From positions 1 to 64,000 of the forward strand of contig CAMFDU010000002.1 of assembly GCA_945949175.1 (NCBI GenBank): a DNA stretch of 64,000 nt, written 5' to 3'. The notes beneath the pieces are model-generated. The model searched no databases, was not told the DNA's origin, and saw nothing but the letters and a program-made list of their open reading frames with translations. Of the stretch, positions 59,388 through 64,000 are shown in pieces. The position numbers and the translations under genes are program-made. The number at the start of each line of letters is the position of its first letter. Position 1 is the stretch's first letter. Source of the stretch: Gulosibacter massiliensis (lineage in GTDB: Bacteria; Actinomycetota; Actinomycetes; Actinomycetales; Microbacteriaceae).

Positions 59388-60836
59388 TTAGTTGTTTGTC
59401 CAGGGAGTTCCGTGCATGATCACGGTCTTGATTTCGGTCATTTCGGCAATAGCCGAGCGTGGTCCTTCTTTTCCAATTCCGCTCGATTTGAAACCGCCAT
59501 ATGGCATCAGGTCGGCTCGCCAGAGTTGAGTCCAGTTGATGTGGACGACACCGGATTCGATTTCGCGAATTGCACGAATCGTGTTCGCCATGTTGTTCGT
59601 GAATACTCCCGCCCCGAGACCGTAGGCGGTGGAGTTGGCAAGTTCGATGGCGTGAGCGAGGTCGCGCGCGGTGCTCACAGCCACGGCGGGGCCGAAAAGT
59701 TCGTCCTGTGCGAACGGTGAGTACGGATCGACATCGGCGACGATTGCCGGTTGAATCACGCTTCCGTTTTGTTCGCCACCAATGACGAGTCGAGCACCCG
59801 CCGACACGGCAGCACGAATAGATTCGGTGACCCGGTCGGCTTCGACTCGAGAAATCATGCTGCCGACCGTAATGCCATCCCCAAACGGGTCACCCACGCG
59901 AATCGCCTCGACCTTTGGCGTAAGTGAGGCAAGAAAGTCATCAACGACATTTTCGTGAACAATGATGCGTTGTGCCGAGATGCAGACTTGTCCGGCGTTG
60001 ATGTACCCGCCGAGCGCGATTGACGTTGTCGCGGCGTCGATGTCGGCGTCTTCGAGCACGATGACCGGCCCTGAGGCCCCGAGCTCGAGAGATAGCTTCT
60101 TGATGCCGGCAATTGACGCGATGTGCTCGCCGACCCTCGTCGAACCCGTGAAGGAAATCTTGCGCACGCGTCGGTCGCGCACGAGTGCGTCGCCGACATC
60201 GGAACCGCCACCCGTGACGACGTTGAGGACGCCGTCAGGGAGTCCCGCGTCGATGAAACACTGAGCGATTGCGAGAGCGGTCAACGGCGTCGCACGCGCG
60301 GGCTTGAGCACCACGGCGTTTCCGGCGGCCAGCGCCGGAGCAATCTTGTGAAGGACGAGAAGCGCAGGGTAGTTGAACGGTGAAATCGCGACAATGACAC
60401 CGACCGGTTGGTGAATTGTGAAACCGATCTTGTCGAAACCAGTTCCTTTGTTTGCGTCGAGCGGCAACGAATCGCCGTACAACTGCGAACCCTCGAAGGC
60501 AGACAGGCGAATGATTTCGCCTGATCGACCAGCTTCGCCTCGCGCTTCCAGGATTGACTTACCGTTTTCGCGCGACATGATCTGGGCGATGTCTTCGGCG
60601 CGCTCATCAGCGAGCGCAGCGGCTTTGGTCAAAATTGCGAATCGGGCATGGGCGGGAGTCCGGCGCCACGTCTCGAATCCGATTACCGCGGCATCGATTG
60701 CGCGTTCCGCGTCGACCGGTCGCGCGAGGGAAACATTGCCCACGACATCCCCGTTGAACGGGGAGGTTACGTCCTCACGCTCGCGTGCGCTGGCATCGAC
60801 CCATTGCCCGCCTATAAGCAGTGATTGCGACTCCAT
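59388..60836 (-). CDS. NAD(P)-dependent aldehyde dehydrogenase
   Basis: ISPFNYPALLVLHKIAPALAAGNAVVLKPA; KLSLELGASGPVIVLEDADID; GQVCISAQR catalytic Cys. Confidence 0.92.
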   Translation of the reverse strand: MESQSLLIGGQWVDASAREREDVTSPFNGDVVGNVSLARPVDAERAIDAAVIGFETWRRTPAHARFAILTKAAALADERAEDIAQIMSRENGKSILEARGEAGRSGEIIRLSAFEGSQLYGDSLPLDANKGTGFDKIGFTIHQPVGVIVAISPFNYPALLVLHKIAPALAAGNAVVLKPARATPLTALAIAQCFIDAGLPDGVLNVVTGGGSDVGDALVRDRRVRKISFTGSTRVGEHIASIAGIKKLSLELGASGPVIVLEDADIDAATTSIALGGYINAGQVCISAQRIIVHENVVDDFLASLTPKVEAIRVGDPFGDGITVGSMISRVEADRVTESIRAAVSAGARLVIGGEQNGSVIQPAIVADVDPYSPFAQDELFGPAVAVSTARDLAHAIELANSTAYGLGAGVFTNNMANTIRAIREIESGVVHINWTQLWRADLMPYGGFKSSGIGKEGPRSAIAEMTEIKTVIMHGTPWTNN

Positions 60837-60857
60837 AGTCGGCCTCCACGTTGAGTA

Positions 60858-60873
60858 TCTGGAACGTTCCAGA
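60858..60873. promoter_or_regulatory. perfect 16-bp palindrome TCTGGAACGTTCCAGA upstream of the iolD operon
   Basis: Self-complementary; centred on CG as in LacI/GalR-type operators; 21 bp upstream of the ALDH start. Confidence 0.7.
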
Positions 60874-60903
60874 ATGAGGCAAACGTACCACCGTTGGTGT
60901 CAG

Positions 60904-61671
60904 TTAGTTACCGAAAATACTGGCAACGATGCTCGTGAGGATCGGTGCGACGACGAGCGCGGGCAACATGTCGGCGACCGATACCGCACGAATGTTCAGC
61001 AAGCGTAGGCCGACACCGAGTAACAAAACTCCGCCTGTCGCCGTGAGAGTAGCGATGGATGCGCCTGGTAGCACGGATCCGAGGGCGAAGGCCGCGAGCG
61101 TCAAAACGCCTTGCCAGATTCCGACGGGAAGAGCGGCGAAGGCGACTCCCCAACCGAGTGAGGCGGCGAAAGCGATCGACGCGAATCCGTCGAGGATTGA
61201 CTTGAGCACGAGCTGGTCTATCCCGAGGCCCATACCGTCACTGAAGGCCCCGAGAATTGCCAGTGGTCCGATGGCAAAAATGAGCGATGCATCGACGAAA
61301 CCCTGGATGAATCGTTCACGGGCGGAATTCGCTGCCGTTCCCGATTTCGCACCGACCTTGGCGTGCAGAAATGACCCAAACGTCTCGAGGCGGGTTTCGA
61401 TGCCAACGAGCGAACCAATGATGCTTCCAATCAGAAGAGCGCCAACAATGATGAGGAAAGGCGCTGCGGGGCCGACCGCCGCAATCAGTTCCGCGTCGCC
61501 AAGAGCGGCAAGATTCAGTCCTCCCATCACGAGCGTGATGAGGCCGAGGGCGTCGGTGACGACTCGATTCGTGCGCTCAGGGAGTTTGGATCCAATAGCC
61601 ACGCCGATGGCGGAACCGGCGACGATTGTCCCGATGTTGATGAGTGTGCCGAGTCCGATCATGTCTCTCAT
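60904..61671 (-). CDS. DUF554 family membrane protein
   Basis: MIGLGTLINIGTIVAGSAIGVAIGSKLPERTNRVVTDALGLITLVMGGLNL; GIDQLVLKSILDGFASIAFAASLGWGVAFAALPVGIWQG. Confidence 0.85.
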   Translation of the reverse strand: MRDMIGLGTLINIGTIVAGSAIGVAIGSKLPERTNRVVTDALGLITLVMGGLNLAALGDAELIAAVGPAAPFLIIVGALLIGSIIGSLVGIETRLETFGSFLHAKVGAKSGTAANSARERFIQGFVDASLIFAIGPLAILGAFSDGMGLGIDQLVLKSILDGFASIAFAASLGWGVAFAALPVGIWQGVLTLAAFALGSVLPGASIATLTATGGVLLLGVGLRLLNIRAVSVADMLPALVVAPILTSIVASIFGN

Positions 61672-61770
61672 TATCCCGAACGAGGCAAATGCTGTGTTCA
61701 CGCGCATGCTCTTGATCCCGATTTAGCCAGGCATTTTTCCTAAACGAGTTTTAACGGCAAACTTGGGGCT

Positions 61771-64000
61771 ATGACGAAAGTCACCCCTTCCGAAAAGCTC
61801 GCCGGCGAAACAGTTGAGCTCGTTCGACACTGGTTGACGGCGGCGGAAAAGTTCCCAGTTGATGTCAGTGCGACTCGTCTCGCGGGCATCCTCCGGGACC
61901 CCGACGGCCTCACGTTCACGGTCGGCTTCGTCGATGGCGTTGTGCGACCGGAAGACCTGCGCGTCGCGGCCCGAAAGTTGCGTGCGATTGCGCCGAACGT
62001 GCCAGCGTTCTTGCCGTGGTGGATGCGTGTTGCGGTTCGGCTCGGCGGATTTTTTGCCCCCATTCTTCCCTGGGCTGTCATTCCAATCGCCCGAGTTGTT
62101 CTGCGAAAAATGGTCGGGCACCTCATCGTTGACGCGACTCCCTCAAAACTCGGTTCCGTCATCTCGAAATTGAAAAAGCCGGGTGTCCGACTCAACATCA
62201 ATCTTTTGGGTGAGGCGGTGCTCGGTGAACACGAGGCGGCGAAGCGGCTCAAGGGCACGACCGCACTGATCCAACGTGACGATGTCGATTACGTGTCAAT
62301 CAAGGTGTCAGCGACGGTTGCGCCGCACTCACCGTGGTCATATGACCAGAACGTCACCCACGTTGTCGAACGCTTGTTGCCCCTCTACAAACTCGCGGCC
62401 AAGGGTAAATCAAAGACGTTCATCAACCTGGACATGGAGGAATTCAAAGACCTCGACATCACGATCGCGGTCTTTACTCAGATTTTGAATCGCTCCGAAT
62501 TCCTCAAGCTAGAGGCCGGAATTGTTCTACAGGCCTACCTACCCGATGCTCTCGGTGCGATGATGCATCTGCAGAAATGGTCGGCCATGCGTCGCGCCCG
62601 CGGTGGCGCCGCGATTAAGGTTCGTATCGTCAAAGGCGCAAACCTACCCATGGAGCGAGTCGAATCGGCGGTGCACGATTGGCCGCTGGCGACCTGGTCT
62701 ACCAAAGAAGAGAGTGACACGAACTACAAGCGGGTCATCAACTATGCCCTCGACCCGACTCGGATTGAGAATGTCCGAATCGGTGTCGCTGGTCACAACT
62801 TGTTCGACATCGCCTATTCGTGGCTTCTCGCCGAAAAACGGGGAGTTCAGGCGGGGCTCGAATTTGAGATGCTGCTCGGGATGGCTCCCGGTCAGGCCGA
62901 AGCGGTCAAGCGTGACGTTGGCGGCCTTTTGCTGTATACCCCTGTCGTCCACCCCGCTGAGTTCGATGTCGCCATCGCGTACCTGATTCGACGACTCGAG
63001 GAAGGCGCGAGCCAAGACAACTTCATGTCGGCCGTATTCGATTTATCCACGAACGAAGATTTGTTCGAGCGAGAAAAGAATCGCTTTCTGGCATCGCTCA
63101 AAGCGCTCGACACCAAGGTCCCCGCGTCCAATCGAGTCCAAGATCGACGAGCAAAACAGGCACCGATGCCGACGGACGCGTTCCGAAACGCAGCCGATAC
63201 CGATCCCTCCATCGCGGCGAACCGCGAATGGGGCTCAGCGATTATCGGGCGGATCGAGAAATCGACGGCGGGAATAAAGACTGTCACAGCAAACCTCGTC
63301 AAGTCCGCGAAACAACTCGACGACATCATCACTCGGGCATCGACAAAAGGCGCTGCCTGGAGCCGGCTTCCAGCCGCCACAAGGGCGACCATTCTGCACA
63401 AAGCGGGGGAAGCGCTCGAAGCTCGTCGCGCCGAACTCATGGAAATCATGGCCCACGAGACGGGAAAGACCCTCGACCAGTCTGACCCAGAGGTGACCGA
63501 GGCGATCGACTTCGCGCACTATTACGCCGAAAGCGCGAAAGCGCTCGAGGGCATCGACGGCGCGACGCTCACGCCGGCACGACTGACCGTCGTGACCCCG
63601 CCGTGGAACTTCCCGGTCGCGATTCCGGCTGGGTCGACTCTCGCGGCGCTCGCGGCCGGCTCGCCCGTGATAATCAAACCCGCGAGCAATGCGCGTCGAA
63701 GCGGCGCGGTCATGGTGGAAGCACTGTGGGCAGCCGGTGTCCCGCAGGACGCGCTGCAGCTCGTGACGTTCTCTGACAAATCTCTTGGGTCACAGTTGGT
63801 GTCTGATCCCCGGGTGGAGCGGGTCATCCTCACGGGAGGCTACGAGACGGCCGAGGCGTTCCGTGAGCTTCGTCACGACCTGCCGCTTCTAGCCGAAACG
63901 AGCGGCAAGAACGCCATCATCGTCACCCCTAGCGCTGACCTCGACCTTGCGGCCAAGGACGTCATCTACTCGGCCTTCGGGCACGCGGGGCAAAAGTGTT
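61771..64000 (+). CDS. putA: bifunctional proline dehydrogenase / glutamate-semialdehyde dehydrogenase, 5' part (runs off window)
   Basis: ATG 61771, open to window end; MTKVTPSEKLAGETVELVRHWL...LEAGIVLQAYLPDA...AIKVRIVKGANLPMERVES then ALDH module PPWNFPVAIPAGSTLAALAAGSPVIIKPAS...AFGHAGQKC. Confidence 0.92.
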   Translation, partial: MTKVTPSEKLAGETVELVRHWLTAAEKFPVDVSATRLAGILRDPDGLTFTVGFVDGVVRPEDLRVAARKLRAIAPNVPAFLPWWMRVAVRLGGFFAPILPWAVIPIARVVLRKMVGHLIVDATPSKLGSVISKLKKPGVRLNINLLGEAVLGEHEAAKRLKGTTALIQRDDVDYVSIKVSATVAPHSPWSYDQNVTHVVERLLPLYKLAAKGKSKTFINLDMEEFKDLDITIAVFTQILNRSEFLKLEAGIVLQAYLPDALGAMMHLQKWSAMRRARGGAAIKVRIVKGANLPMERVESAVHDWPLATWSTKEESDTNYKRVINYALDPTRIENVRIGVAGHNLFDIAYSWLLAEKRGVQAGLEFEMLLGMAPGQAEAVKRDVGGLLLYTPVVHPAEFDVAIAYLIRRLEEGASQDNFMSAVFDLSTNEDLFEREKNRFLASLKALDTKVPASNRVQDRRAKQAPMPTDAFRNAADTDPSIAANREWGSAIIGRIEKSTAGIKTVTANLVKSAKQLDDIITRASTKGAAWSRLPAATRATILHKAGEALEARRAELMEIMAHETGKTLDQSDPEVTEAIDFAHYYAESAKALEGIDGATLTPARLTVVTPPWNFPVAIPAGSTLAALAAGSPVIIKPASNARRSGAVMVEALWAAGVPQDALQLVTFSDKSLGSQLVSDPRVERVILTGGYETAEAFRELRHDLPLLAETSGKNAIIVTPSADLDLAAKDVIYSAFGHAGQKC

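Overview
This 64 kb window is a compact, mostly housekeeping stretch of an actinobacterial chromosome. Gene content and order suggest Microbacteriaceae, possibly a small-genome freshwater type; that placement is inference. I found no rRNA, tRNA, CRISPR array, IS element or prophage module.

Main blocks, left to right:
- 3' end of a Pif1-like helicase, dcd, nhaA
- carotenoid genes idi / crtB-crtI
- dnaK-grpE-dnaJ-hspR-clpB with a HAIR operator
- nitroreductase, xth, pyrE
- a Septum_form-domain membrane protein, an orphan DNA methyltransferase, a SpoU methyltransferase, purA
- a lipoprotein plus a secreted Ser-Glu/Asp-repeat protein
- chorismate mutase, a YqaJ-type nuclease
- the pur cluster (purL-Q-S, purC-D, purF, purM)
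- tandem crcB
- a stand-alone TipAS-domain protein overlapping an RND transporter gene that carries an inserted Septum_form-like domain
- an XRE-cupin / cyclase / NCS1 permease / ureohydrolase / NTF2-like locus
- cysK-cysE-plsC, trxA, a two-component system with a partner membrane protein
- a CstR-like persulfide-response locus that includes an unannotated 38-aa Cys-rich peptide
- a DHA2 efflux pump, a DEAD-box helicase with an RDD-repeat N-terminus
- a UbiA prenyltransferase plus CrtI/CrtD-like desaturase
- an IolD-centred catabolic operon behind a perfect 16-bp palindrome, a DUF554 protein, and the 5' part of putA

The most novel-looking items are the RND pump with the inserted Septum_form-like domain coupled to a TipAS protein, the CstR-like locus with its micro-ORF, and the IolD operon. 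All calls come from reading the sequence; no database search was run.
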